A stretch of DNA of 64,000 nt from Hyphomicrobiaceae bacterium UBA7697 (GTDB taxonomy: Bacteria; Pseudomonadota; Alphaproteobacteria; Rhizobiales; Methyloligellaceae). Under the pieces are notes generated by a model, which saw only the letters and a program-made list of their open reading frames with translations, was not told the DNA's origin and made no database searches. The stretch is taken from assembly GCA_002482645.1 (NCBI GenBank), contig DLGJ01000004.1, forward strand, positions 1,315 to 65,314, given 5' to 3'. Position numbers and translations under genes: made by a program. Shown in pieces: positions 25,627-33,561 of the stretch (position 1 is the first letter of the stretch; each line of letters begins with the position of its first letter).

Positions 25627-26331
25627 CTAGCGTGGCTCCGCCGATCCGCGTCCCCTGAACAGGAGGACGAACACGTAGAACAACCACACGCCGATCGCGG
25701 AAACCGCGGCGGCGACATAGGTCCAGGCCGCCGCGTCGAGCACATGGTCGACGCCCTCGATTTGATCTTTGCCCTGGATGATTCCTTGGCTCACGAGAAG
25801 CTTCTTCGCGCGCCGGCTCGCGTCGAACTCCACGGGCAACGTTATCAGCGCGAATACGAACGAGGCGCCAAAGAGGACCACGCCCGTCCAGGTGATGGCG
25901 TTCATCTGCAGGACAAGTCCCGCCACGAACAGCCAGGGCGCGACTTGCGAGGCCAACTGCACGAACGGCACGATATAGGTGCGTGCCTCCATCGGCGTGT
26001 AGTCCTCCGCGTCCTGCAACGCGTGTCCGGCTTCGTGGGCCGCGATGCCCGCCGCCGCGACGCTCGGCGTGAAATAGACGTTCTGGCTGAGCCGCAAGAC
26101 CTTGGCGCGGGGGTCGTAGTGATCGCTCAAGATGCCGGGCGTCGACTCCACGGCCACGTCGTGCAGGCCTTGGGCATCGAGAAGCCGGCGCGCCACCTGA
26201 GCGCCGGTGATTCCGCCGCCGGTCCGCACTTGCGAGTAATAAGCAACGTTCCGCTTGATGCGCGATTGCGCGTAGAGGCCGAGAAGCATGCCCGGCAGAA
26301 CGCATATCCAGAATAGGGGGTCCTCGAACAT
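25627..26331 (-). CDS. Membrane zinc metallopeptidase (YugP-like, Zn-peptidase type 2)
   Basis: A 234-aa integral membrane protein. The N-terminal helix (about 6-23) is followed by QSRIKRNVAYYSQVRTGGGITGAQVARRLLDAQGL, typical of the YugP family. The zinc motif is H99-E-A-G-H103 (IAAHEAGHALQDAEDY), and the third ligand region is probably EFDASRRAKKLL. Three further membrane segments lie at about 125-225. Family members are presumed membrane proteases of unknown substrate. A 36-aa membrane protein gene lies 12 nt upstream on the same strand. Confidence 0.85.
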   Translation of the reverse strand: MFEDPLFWICVLPGMLLGLYAQSRIKRNVAYYSQVRTGGGITGAQVARRLLDAQGLHDVAVESTPGILSDHYDPRAKVLRLSQNVYFTPSVAAAGIAAHEAGHALQDAEDYTPMEARTYIVPFVQLASQVAPWLFVAGLVLQMNAITWTGVVLFGASFVFALITLPVEFDASRRAKKLLVSQGIIQGKDQIEGVDHVLDAAAWTYVAAAVSAIGVWLFYVFVLLFRGRGSAEPR

Positions 26332-26343
26332 GGCGTCCTGCTC

Positions 26344-26454
26344 TTAGGAGCGGCGTCTCGAGCGATTGATCGCGCATACGATGAGGACCGCGATCGCGAT
26401 CCCTATGCCGACCGCCGCCAGGATTCCCCACAGCGTAACCGTCTCTCCCGCCAT
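26344..26454 (-). CDS. 36-aa single-pass membrane protein
   Basis: A short frame read by hand: MAGETVTLWGILAAVGIGIA begins it, one hydrophobic helix spans about 8-28, and the tail NRSRRRS is basic (positive-inside). ATG 26454 has GGGGAG at the correct distance. It ends 12 nt before the metallopeptidase start and is probably co-transcribed with it. It may be a small partner or regulator of the protease (inference). No known family. Confidence 0.55.
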   Translation of the reverse strand: MAGETVTLWGILAAVGIGIAIAVLIVCAINRSRRRS

Positions 26455-26586
26455 CCGGGTGCTCCCCAAGATAGATCACAACGATAGCTCGCGGCGCGCC
26501 GGATATCGTCCGCCGCGCCGGGGCAAGTCTACGCCATTTCCCGGGACGTCAGGAATTATAGAGCGTGCGGGGCCGCGACTTCGCGC

Positions 26587-27258
26587 CTATCGCGCCGGAC
26601 CGAGCGCAAAGGCGGGTTGCGCGGGCTTGCCGCGTCCCATCAGGCGGGCAAAGAAGCCGCGATTGCGCGTGCCGCGCCGGGTCTCGGCCGCGGGGGCGCG
26701 AGGCTCGGCGTCGGCGATCCGGGCAAAGAGGCCACGCCGCTGCGGCGGCCTTGCGGCGGCGATACGGTCGATGACCGGCTCGCTGGGCTTTGCGCGTGCG
26801 GCGGTATCAGGCGTGGCCACGGCCGCGACCGTGGTCGCCGGCTTGGCCGCTTCCGCGTTGGCGCGTTCGATCTCGGCCGCCGACCGCGTCGCGGCGGCGA
26901 TCACGGTGCCCTCCACATAGCCGTCGGACACCCAGCCCCTGTCTTCGGCGGCGGCATTGGCCGGATCCTTGAAACCGTTGCTCTGGCCCAGAACCCAGAG
27001 CTCCGTCTTTGGACCGTATTGGTGGAACTGCGCATTGGCGGCGGTTTGCGTACCCCGCGCGCTGGCGGCGTCCGGCGTAGCCGGCACGTCCGAACCGGTC
27101 CTCAAGGAGCCGAGGGTCGGTCCCCAGGAAGTCAGAAGCGGCTTGCTTTTCAGGGCGGGGGCCTCACCGGCGCCGAGGGCCACCTCGTGCCGAGGCGGCG
27201 CGGTCCAAATATAGGCTGCGGTGACCAAAAGGCCTACAAACAGTAGAAATCGTAACAT
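26587..27258 (-). CDS. Membrane-anchored or secreted hypothetical protein, Ala-rich
   Basis: A 223-aa protein with an N-terminal hydrophobic segment (MLRFLLFVGLLVTAAYIW). The middle (about 75-120) has an ordered-looking stretch including FHQYGPKTELWVLGQSNGFKD and RGWVSDGYVEGTVIAAAT. It is followed by an Ala/Pro-rich linker and an Arg-rich C-terminal part holding two similar GLFARI/GFFARL elements. GGAG lies 8 nt before ATG 27258. It is divergent from serA across a 417-bp gap. No family recognised. Confidence 0.6.
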   Translation of the reverse strand: MLRFLLFVGLLVTAAYIWTAPPRHEVALGAGEAPALKSKPLLTSWGPTLGSLRTGSDVPATPDAASARGTQTAANAQFHQYGPKTELWVLGQSNGFKDPANAAAEDRGWVSDGYVEGTVIAAATRSAAEIERANAEAAKPATTVAAVATPDTAARAKPSEPVIDRIAAARPPQRRGLFARIADAEPRAPAAETRRGTRNRGFFARLMGRGKPAQPAFALGPAR

Positions 27259-27675
27259 GGCCAGATCTCCAAACCTGGCCCCCCGTCACTGATAAATGGG
27301 GGAGGGCTCCTCGCGTTTCAACCGGCGATCGCCGCTTCCGCCGTCGATCGGGCCTCGGGCCCGTCTCTTTTTGCGATAGCGGCGATCCGTGAACCCTAAC
27401 GCGCCTGCGGAGCGCGCGCTCTTTCAACCGGTAGCGTTGGTTAGCGGCATTGGTTAAGGGTGCCCATGAAAGCGGCCCGGAAACCGGCTGACGAAATAGC
27501 CCTTCACGACAGCGCTGCGATATCCCAAGGCCATAGGTATCCCAGGGCGGTAGGTTCCCAAGGCGATATGCGGATAACAAAAACTGAGAATGGAAATTCT
27601 TTCCGCTTTCGCAGAGACTGGCGATCTTGCACTGCAGCAAAATCCAACTCTCCGAATCCAACAAAGGCTGATCGT
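27259..27675. other. 417-bp divergent intergenic region upstream of serA
   Basis: Separates the minus-strand 223-aa gene from serA. It contains a 17-bp tandem triplication (27521-27571) about 105 nt before serA. The frame open through 27460-27675 extends serA in frame, but its composition and the conserved SerA start argue against use. Confidence 0.5.
27521..27571. repeat. Three 17-bp units upstream of serA
   Basis: Units TATCCCAAGGCCATAGG (27521-27537), TATCCCAGGGCGGTAGG (27538-27554) and TTCCCAAGGCGATATGC (27555-27571) share a CCCARGGC core. Spacing of the cores is constant at 17 bp, under two helical turns. This could be a regulator-binding array or simple duplication. Confidence 0.8.
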
Positions 27676-29268
27676 ATGACTGCTCTTTACACTGTCCTCA
27701 TCGCCGATCCCATCCACGCCGCAGGCCGTGACCTTCTCGATAAGGACGCAAGAATACATGCCGATTTGGAGACCGGACTTGACGAAGACGCCCTCATTGC
27801 CCGCATCGCCCAGTACGATGCACTGATCGTTCGCTCCAAGACGCGTGTCACGAAGCCCGTGATCGAAGCCGCAACGCGGCTGCGCGCCATCGGCCGCGCC
27901 GGGATCGGTGTCGACAATATCGATGTTCCCGCGGCCACCGAACGCGGGATCGTGGTGTTCAACACGCCCGACGCCAACGCCACCACCACGGCGGAACTGT
28001 CCATCGCGCATCTGTTGTCGCTGAGCCGCAACCTGCCGCAAGCGGATCGCGGCGTCCGGACGGGAGAGTGGAAGCCCGCGCGCTATTCCGGCGTCGAGCT
28101 CTCCGGGAAGACCATCGGCGTCGTCGGTTTCGGGACGATCGGACGCCTCGTCGCCGAGCGCTGCGCCGCGCTGAAAATGCGCGTTCTCGCCTACGATCCC
28201 TTCGTTGCGCCCGAGATCATGGCGCAACACGGCGCCGAGGGCGCGGAGCTCGACGCTCTGCTCGCGACTGTCGACTATGTCACGCTGCATTGTCCGCTCA
28301 CGGAAGCGACGCGTCATTTGCTCAACGGGCCCCGCTTGGCCGCGATGAAACCCGGCGCGCGCATCGTCAATTGCGCGCGCGGCGGGCTCGTGGACGAAGC
28401 CGCGCTCCTCGACGCCTTGCGGAGCGGGCACATCGCCGGCGCGGCCCTCGATGTCTACGAAGCGGAGCCGCCCTCGGGCTCTCCGCTGCTCGAGACGGAC
28501 AACGTGGTCCTGACGCCACATCTCGGCGCTTCGACCGAGGAGGCGCAACAGGCCGTCAGCATACGGATCGCCGAGGATATGGTGAAATTCCTGACGACCG
28601 GTGCCGCCGAGACGGCGGTCAATCTGCCGCGGGTCAGCTCCGATCAGCTCTCGCAGACGCTTCCCTATCGGAAGCTCGCCTACGCGCTCGGGCGGCTGGC
28701 CGGCTCTCTTTGCACAGGTCCCATATCGCAGTTGGATATCCGGCTATTCGGCCGCGTGGCGGAGCTGGACTCGCGGCCCATCACCGCCGAGGCCCTGGTC
28801 GGGCTCTTCAGCCAGCGCATGACCGGGCGGGTCAATCGCGTGAATGCCGGACATATCGCCAAGGAGCAAGGCATGGACGTGAGCGAATCCAAGACCGAGA
28901 GCGCGCGCGATTTCGTGTCGCTCATCGAAATCTCCGCGCAGTGCGGCGGCCGCACGACGACCGTCGCCGGAACGCTTCTCGGCGGCAGCCGAGCCCGTCT
29001 CGTGCGGATCGACGACTACGAGTTGGAAGCGGTGCCGGAGGGGCATTTCCTTTTTACGCGCCATCGGGATCAGCCGGGTGTGGTCGGCGCGCTCGGCGGC
29101 ATACTGGGCCGTGAGAACATCAACATATCCCGCATGCAGGTGGGCGTCGGCGGCGATCCCAGCATGGCGATTGCCCTCATCAGCACGTCGGCATCGTTGT
29201 CGGCCGCGGCCATGGACGAAATCCGGTCGTTGCCGCCGATCGAGCAAGCTTTGGAATTCGAGCTGTGA
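27676..29268 (+). CDS. serA: D-3-phosphoglycerate dehydrogenase
   Basis: A 530-aa type 1 (long) phosphoglycerate dehydrogenase converting 3-phosphoglycerate to 3-phosphohydroxypyruvate, the first step of serine synthesis. The NAD-binding motif is GFGTIGRLVAERC; catalytic Arg, Glu and His lie in NCARGGLVDEAALLDAL, YEAEPP and LTPHLGASTEEAQ. An intervening (ASB) domain (about 320-450) and a C-terminal ACT domain (about 455-530, FLFTRHRDQPGVVGALGGIL) allow serine regulation. ATG 27676 gives the family-length protein starting MTALYTVLIADPI; the 72-residue upstream extension is not family-like. It is coupled to serB. Confidence 0.95.
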   Translation: MTALYTVLIADPIHAAGRDLLDKDARIHADLETGLDEDALIARIAQYDALIVRSKTRVTKPVIEAATRLRAIGRAGIGVDNIDVPAATERGIVVFNTPDANATTTAELSIAHLLSLSRNLPQADRGVRTGEWKPARYSGVELSGKTIGVVGFGTIGRLVAERCAALKMRVLAYDPFVAPEIMAQHGAEGAELDALLATVDYVTLHCPLTEATRHLLNGPRLAAMKPGARIVNCARGGLVDEAALLDALRSGHIAGAALDVYEAEPPSGSPLLETDNVVLTPHLGASTEEAQQAVSIRIAEDMVKFLTTGAAETAVNLPRVSSDQLSQTLPYRKLAYALGRLAGSLCTGPISQLDIRLFGRVAELDSRPITAEALVGLFSQRMTGRVNRVNAGHIAKEQGMDVSESKTESARDFVSLIEISAQCGGRTTTVAGTLLGGSRARLVRIDDYELEAVPEGHFLFTRHRDQPGVVGALGGILGRENINISRMQVGVGGDPSMAIALISTSASLSAAAMDEIRSLPPIEQALEFEL

Positions 29269-29930
29269 TGGCGCGGGGCAGGGACTTCGACGTCGTTTGC
29301 TTCGATTGCGACAGCACCCTAAGCCGGGTCGAAGGGATCGACGAATTGGCCCGGCGCGCGGGCGTCGAGCGCGAGGTCGCGCCGTTGACGGAGGCGGCCA
29401 TGGCCGGGGCGCTGCCGCTGGACGCCGTATATCGAAAACGCCTCGCCTTGGTCCGTCCGGATGCTGCGGCGATCGCTTGGCTCGCGGCGCTCTACGTCGA
29501 TGAGATGGTGGAGGGGGCGGTGGAAGCGGTCGAGACGCTGCACGGCGCAGGCAAGGACGTGCACATCGTCAGCGGTGGATTGCGGCAAGCGATCCTGCCC
29601 TTGGCGGAGCGGCTCGGCATCCCGGCGAACAACGTTCATGCGGTCGATGTGATCCTTGGGCATGACGGTGCATATGCGGATTTCGATCAGGCATCGCCGT
29701 TGGCGCGCCCCGAGGGCAAGGCGGGCGTTTGCCGTGTGCTGAGCGATGGCGGCCGCGCCGTGGCGCTGGTCGGCGACGGCGCCACGGATATCGTCGCGCG
29801 CGAGGCGGGAGCCTTCGTCATCGGGTTTGGCGGGGTCGCGACGCGTCCGGCGGTCGTCGCGGGCGCCGACATCTTCGTTCACGGGCCGGAACTGACGGCC
29901 GTGCTCGGTCCGCTCCTGGTTGCACGCTGA
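29268..29930 (+). CDS. serB: HAD-family phosphoserine phosphatase-like protein
   Basis: A 220-aa HAD-IB phosphatase. The nucleophile motif is D13-C-D15-S-T in CFDCDSTLSRVEGIDELA, motif II is HIVSGG, and motif III/IV is LVGDGATDIVAREAGAFVIGFGG. The Glu after DxDST and the helical cap match phosphoserine phosphatases. It dephosphorylates phosphoserine, the last step of serine synthesis. ATG 29268 sits in the serA stop (TGATG); a GTG at 29265 is the alternative. Its pairing with serA makes the assignment firm. A hairpin terminator follows. Confidence 0.85.
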   Translation: MARGRDFDVVCFDCDSTLSRVEGIDELARRAGVEREVAPLTEAAMAGALPLDAVYRKRLALVRPDAAAIAWLAALYVDEMVEGAVEAVETLHGAGKDVHIVSGGLRQAILPLAERLGIPANNVHAVDVILGHDGAYADFDQASPLARPEGKAGVCRVLSDGGRAVALVGDGATDIVAREAGAFVIGFGGVATRPAVVAGADIFVHGPELTAVLGPLLVAR

Positions 29931-29955
29931 CGCCAGCAAGGCGTCTCGAAACGAG

Positions 29956-29980
29956 AGGGAGACCCGCTCGGGGTCTCCCT
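29956..29980. terminator. Hairpin between convergent serB and phasin-like genes
   Basis: A perfect 10-bp stem, AGGGAGACCC (29956-29965) with GGGTCTCCCT (29971-29980), and a 5-nt loop. No strong U-tract on either side. It probably serves both converging transcripts. Confidence 0.65.
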
Positions 29981-30020
29981 TCGAAATAGCGCGATTTGTT
30001 CCGTTCAAGGAGCGCTACGG

Positions 30021-30638
30021 CTAGCCCTTCATGATGTCGTTGAAGTTCTTGGCCGCCATTTCCATGGATTTCGTAAAGGCATCGCGCGACTGATCGAGCG
30101 CTTGGCTCATGGCCGCCCATGAGGTCTGACCGGCCTTCGCGAGTTCGTCCATCTTGGAATTCAGATCGGCCTGGGCCTTCTGAGCCTGTGCCTTGAACTC
30201 CGCGACCTGGGCTTCGGCTTGAGACCTGTGTTGTTCCTGGACGTCGTTCAGGCGCTTCATGTAGGTGTTGGCGGCGTCCTGCCAGGCTTGCATTTGAGCC
30301 TGCGCGCGGGCCTGGAAAAGAGCCTGCTGATCCTGCACGAGTTCGGCCCAGTTCCCCGAACCGTTTTGGAATTTGCTCCAAAGAGCTTCCATGTCGGCCT
30401 TGGCCTGCGCCACGGCCGCCTGGCCTTGGTCCTGAGCGGCTTTGACGTCGTCCTGCCCCTGCTGGATCCATTGCTTGAGTTGCGTGACGGCCTGCTCGGC
30501 CTGAGAACGCGTCGTCGCGTCCAGCTTGTCGAGATTGTCCTGGAGTGTTGCGGCGTTGGCCGACATCTCGTCCAAGCGGGATTTCGCCCAGTCGACGAAT
30601 ACGTTCACGCTATCCTGCAGCGGGGATTTCTCACTCAT
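30021..30638 (-). CDS. Phasin-like coiled-coil protein, Gln/Ala-rich
   Basis: A 205-aa protein, almost entirely predicted amphipathic helix, rich in Ala, Gln and Lys with no Cys or Pro-rich breaks (QAQKAQADLNSKMDEL, QSRDAFTKSMEMAAKNF). The C-terminal pattern SRDAFTKSMEMAAKNFNDIM is reminiscent of phasin domains that coat polyhydroxyalkanoate granules, but no clear domain match can be claimed. The start at 30638 (MSEKSPLQDS) is chosen because the longer upstream frame is unlike the rest in composition. Alternatives are a cytoskeletal-like or membrane-associated scaffold. Confidence 0.6.
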   Translation of the reverse strand: MSEKSPLQDSVNVFVDWAKSRLDEMSANAATLQDNLDKLDATTRSQAEQAVTQLKQWIQQGQDDVKAAQDQGQAAVAQAKADMEALWSKFQNGSGNWAELVQDQQALFQARAQAQMQAWQDAANTYMKRLNDVQEQHRSQAEAQVAEFKAQAQKAQADLNSKMDELAKAGQTSWAAMSQALDQSRDAFTKSMEMAAKNFNDIMKG

Positions 30639-30858
30639 GTCTAAAGCCTCACTTGTTTTGCTTTTGCGTTTCCAATGCGTTCCATTGCGGTTGGAATTTG
30701 AACTATTCGGCAGCTGTGTCCATTGAACTTTCGAGGGCCACACGCGGCAACGGTCCAGAATTCCCGCCACACGGTCCGATCATAGCAGCCATCGGCGCGA
30801 AGGGTCGCAGCCGATCCGTGCGGATGGGAATCGCAATCGTCTCCGGCATGGCAACAAT

Positions 30859-30882
30859 GCCAAGACGCGGGCCAAGACGCGG
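30859..30882. repeat. 12-bp direct repeat, two copies
   Basis: GCCAAGACGCGG occurs twice in tandem (30859-30870 and 30871-30882) in the gap between the DUF937 gene and the phasin-like gene. Confidence 0.8.
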
Positions 30883-30910
30883 GCCGCGGATCGAAGGTCA
30901 TGTGGACCAT

Positions 30911-32041
30911 TTAGTCGGCCTGCGGCGGCACCGAGCCGAAGCGGTCGAAGATCTCCTGGAGGGTTTCGGCATGATGTTGCGCGATCTTCGTGCCTGTCTC
31001 CAGGGCCTCGCCGAAAACCGCGGCGCCTGCGCCGGCCGCCGGATTCATCAGGCCGTATTGTCCGGATTTCCCCTGGCCCAGAGCGCCGCCGAGCACTTCC
31101 TTCAAGATGTCACCGAAGATGTTGCCGCCCGCGCCGCCGCCTTGAGGTTGCGCTTGACCGCCGCCCGAGGGCTGCTGTTCGGGAAACGGCATCCCGCCGG
31201 GTCCGACGATCACCGGCTTCACACGGCCGTCCTGGATCGCTTTGCCGAGTTCCTTGAGGATTTGCCCGAACACGTCGCCGCCCGGCATGCCTTGTCCGCC
31301 GGGGAAGGTCTGATCGCCGCCGGACGCGGGCGGATGGGGCAACGGCTGCGATGGCGGGTCGGCGCTGGAGACGTCGGGTCCGGCATCGGGGATGGGGAAC
31401 CTGGGCGGTTCGGCCTCGGCGGACCTCCGTTGACCGCCGCCAATGGAGTCCAGAATGTCGCCGATGGGAGGGACGGGGCCCTGGCCTTGCGGGTACGAGG
31501 CCGGTCCGGCTGCCGGGCCGCCTTGCTGGAAGATCTCGCGAAAGATGTCGAACAGCCCGCCGCCCGGCTCCGGCACCGGTTGCCGCGGCGCAGGCTGTTG
31601 GGGGGCGGGCGCCGCTTGGCCCGAACCGCCGCGCATCAGGCCGGACAGGAGCATGCCGACGAGGACGGGCAGGATCTTCTTGAGTATGGCACCTCCCACG
31701 CCGGAAAGCTGTTGCGCATGGGCGGCGACCGCGCGGCTCGCTTCGGGCGATCCGAACATGTTCGCGAGGGCCGCGTTACCGGCGGCGACCCCTTGCGGCG
31801 AAAGCGCGGCGTCGGGGTCCTCATACATCGCGAAGAGCTCGGGCTGCTGGGCGGCCGCGCTGAAAAGCGCTCCCAGGCCTTCCGGGGTCGCGGTCGTTCG
31901 CTTGAGACCCAAGGAAATCGCGGGCAGCAGAGCCTCGACGGCCGCTTGGGTTTGTTCCGGCGTCAGTCCGTATGCGCGCGCCAGCAGGTTCATGGCGTCG
32001 CCATGCTGCGCGTTTGCAAGAATGTCCTGCAAGTTTGCCAT
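30911..32041 (-). CDS. DUF937 domain-containing protein
   Basis: A 376-aa protein. Residues 1-140 form the helical DUF937 domain (MANLQDILANAQHGDAMNLL, LTPEQTQAAVEALLPAI, KKILPVLVGMLLSGLM). The remainder is low-complexity Gly/Pro/Gln with three short helical islands, each resembling D-I-(F/L)-(R/K)-E-(I/V) (GGLFDIFREIFQQG, DVFGQILKELGKAI, NIFGDILKEVLGGAL), so the tail is a degenerate three-fold repeat. ATG 32041 has GGAGGAGC upstream; the open frame continues upstream but overlaps the next gene in another frame. Function unknown. It sits 29 nt after the 178-aa gene on the same strand, so an operon is likely. Confidence 0.75.
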   Translation of the reverse strand: MANLQDILANAQHGDAMNLLARAYGLTPEQTQAAVEALLPAISLGLKRTTATPEGLGALFSAAAQQPELFAMYEDPDAALSPQGVAAGNAALANMFGSPEASRAVAAHAQQLSGVGGAILKKILPVLVGMLLSGLMRGGSGQAAPAPQQPAPRQPVPEPGGGLFDIFREIFQQGGPAAGPASYPQGQGPVPPIGDILDSIGGGQRRSAEAEPPRFPIPDAGPDVSSADPPSQPLPHPPASGGDQTFPGGQGMPGGDVFGQILKELGKAIQDGRVKPVIVGPGGMPFPEQQPSGGGQAQPQGGGAGGNIFGDILKEVLGGALGQGKSGQYGLMNPAAGAGAAVFGEALETGTKIAQHHAETLQEIFDRFGSVPPQAD

Positions 32042-32070
32042 CGTTCCGGCTCCTCCTTGCGCAGCTGTCC

Positions 32071-32607
32071 CTAGGCGATCGTGCCAGGTGTCTTTTGCGT
32101 GCCAGGTGTCTTTTGCGTGCCAAGTGTCTTTTGAACGTCGGCGAGTGTCGCCTTCTCCGCATCGCTCACCTGCACCCCGCCAAAGCCGAGGAATCCACCT
32201 TCCTTGGACGCTTCGGCCACCTTTTGGCTGATGCCGGCGAGCCAGGCCTTGAACACGGCGGCGTCCTCCGGAGCCTTGGCATCGAGGATTTGGGCGACCT
32301 CGCCAAGTTCGGCAAGCGTCCGGCCGACCAGTTCGTCCGGCTTCGCGCCCGCGAAGCGTGCACGGAGCGCCTCCTTGAGTTCGCCGCGTCCATCGGCGGT
32401 TTCGTAGTCCGCGACGAGAGCTTTGATCAGGGGGTTCGTCTCGGGATCGGCCTTTGCCGCGACGAGCGCGGCGCCGCTTGCGAACGATTCCTTGAGCATG
32501 CCCCAAAGCCCGCTGGGGTCTGCCGCCGTGATCGCCATGCTTGCGACGGTTGGGCTCATGAGGACCTTGGCCCATTCCTCGGGGGTAAAGCTCTGTTTGT
32601 CAGCCAT
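32071..32607 (-). CDS. Unknown 178-aa helical protein with a repeat-derived C-terminus
   Basis: No family was recognised. The protein starts MADKQSFTPEEWAKVLMSPT and is predicted mostly helical, with elements such as GLWGMLKESFASGAALVAAK and GRGELKEALRARFAG. It has no signal peptide or membrane segment. The last 20 residues are built from GTQKT repeats produced by an 18-bp tandem triplication in the DNA (32081-32134), so the native C-terminus was probably extended by slippage. GAGGA lies upstream of ATG 32607. It heads a likely operon with the DUF937 gene. Confidence 0.7.
   Translation of the reverse strand: MADKQSFTPEEWAKVLMSPTVASMAITAADPSGLWGMLKESFASGAALVAAKADPETNPLIKALVADYETADGRGELKEALRARFAGAKPDELVGRTLAELGEVAQILDAKAPEDAAVFKAWLAGISQKVAEASKEGGFLGFGGVQVSDAEKATLADVQKTLGTQKTPGTQKTPGTIA
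32081..32134. repeat. 18-bp tandem array, three copies, inside the 178-aa gene
   Basis: GTGCCAGGTGTCTTTTGC at 32081-32098 and 32099-32116, then GTGCCAAGTGTCTTTTGA at 32117-32134. The length is a multiple of three, and the array encodes the GTQKT repeats near the C-terminus. It shares a CCAAGTG-CTT core with the arrays at 8.1 and 32.7 kb. Confidence 0.95.
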
Positions 32608-32999
32608 GACGTCCTCCTCGTGGATGCAGGGGCATTATTTAGTCACAGGCGCTTCGAATCCAAGCGATGGCCCCAAAATAGGGGCAAGTGCCTTCGAGAC
32701 GATCGCCAAGTGCCTTCGAGACGATCACGGGGTGCCTTCGAGACGATCGCAATGGAGCGAGTCCGTCTCCCACTTGCGTTGAGTTCGAGGACCGCAAGTC
32801 TACGAACTCGTTAACCGGTATTCGATAATGTTCTTCCCGATAGGCTTTGTCGATGACGCGTGATCGTCGTGCGTTTTTTTGCCGGTGACCAGCCGGGTTG
32901 GCGGTTTATGACAAGGAGAGCCTTGCAATTTAGAATAGGCCATAACACTTAGAAATTCTGACCTTGCCAAATTACCAGCATCCAGAGGGGGGTGTGCGT
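32608..32999. other. 392-bp divergent intergenic region
   Basis: Lies between the 178-aa gene (minus) and a secreted protein gene (plus). It contains a 22-bp tandem triplication (32685-32750) and an AT-richer stretch around 32820-32960, likely the promoter zone. No coding frame is convincing. Confidence 0.5.
32685..32750. repeat. 22-bp tandem array, three copies
   Basis: Units at 32685-32706, 32707-32728 and 32729-32750 share the 16-nt core TGCCTTCGAGACGATC. The first two start CAAGTG and the third GGGGTG. It is intergenic, about 80 nt upstream of the 178-aa gene start on that gene's side. Confidence 0.95.
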
Positions 33000-33449
33000 G
33001 TGTTGAAATTGGCGGCGGAAGCAAGGCGGGCGATCCTTGTCGCCCTCATCGTGCTGACTGGCACGGGGCTTGTCTTCGGCGGTTCGGCGAACGCGAGCAA
33101 CGACACGATCGGTATCGAGCTCAATAAGCTGAATCCGGAAGGGAAGGGCTGCCAGGCCTATTTCGTTTTCGACAATCAGAGCGGTTCCGAGTACGGGGAA
33201 CTGAAGGTCGACCTGGTGGTGTTCAACAGCGAAGAAGTCGTCGAGCGGCGTTTCGCCATGGATATTGCGCCTCTTGAACCAAAGAAGCGCACCGTGAAGC
33301 TGTTTGAGTTGAAGGAAATGTCTTGCGACAAGATCGGGAGCTTACTTATCAACGGCGTTCTCGAATGCAAGGAAGGAAAGCGTACGAGACACGACTGTGC
33401 CAATCGTCTCGTTCCCTCCAGCCGCATTGACGTGAAACTTACGAAGTAG
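33000..33449 (+). CDS. Secreted hypothetical protein with four cysteines
   Basis: A 149-aa product with signal peptide RRAILVALIVLTGTGLVFGG...ANA. The mature domain has a beta-sandwich-like pattern (GCQAYFVFDNQSGSEYGELKVDLVVFN, FAMDIAPLEPKKRTVKLFEL) and cysteines in KGCQ, MSCDK, LECKE and HDCAN, suggesting two disulfides. GTG 33000 is preferred over TTG 32964 because GAGGGGGG precedes it at proper distance. No family recognised; the fold suggests a periplasmic binding or chaperone-like role (inference). Confidence 0.6.
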   Translation: MLKLAAEARRAILVALIVLTGTGLVFGGSANASNDTIGIELNKLNPEGKGCQAYFVFDNQSGSEYGELKVDLVVFNSEEVVERRFAMDIAPLEPKKRTVKLFELKEMSCDKIGSLLINGVLECKEGKRTRHDCANRLVPSSRIDVKLTK

Positions 33450-33561
33450 CCCAGCGCGGCCTGGAGGAGCCCAGGCCGGTGTCACGTCGCTGTCACCCGT
33501 TTCACTGAAAACGGCGCTAAAGACCAAACCGATAGACGGCAAACCGCCACGAGGAAATTCT

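Noticed and set aside
27460..27675. 72-residue N-terminal extension of SerA
   Set aside because: Family N-terminus starts at MTALYTVLIADPI; the extension spans the 17-bp repeats and has unlike composition.
32042..32575. N-terminal extension of the DUF937 frame to 554 residues
   Set aside because: It overlaps the 178-aa gene in another frame, has Arg/Gly-rich shadow composition, and the internal ATG 32041 has a strong RBS and begins the conserved domain.
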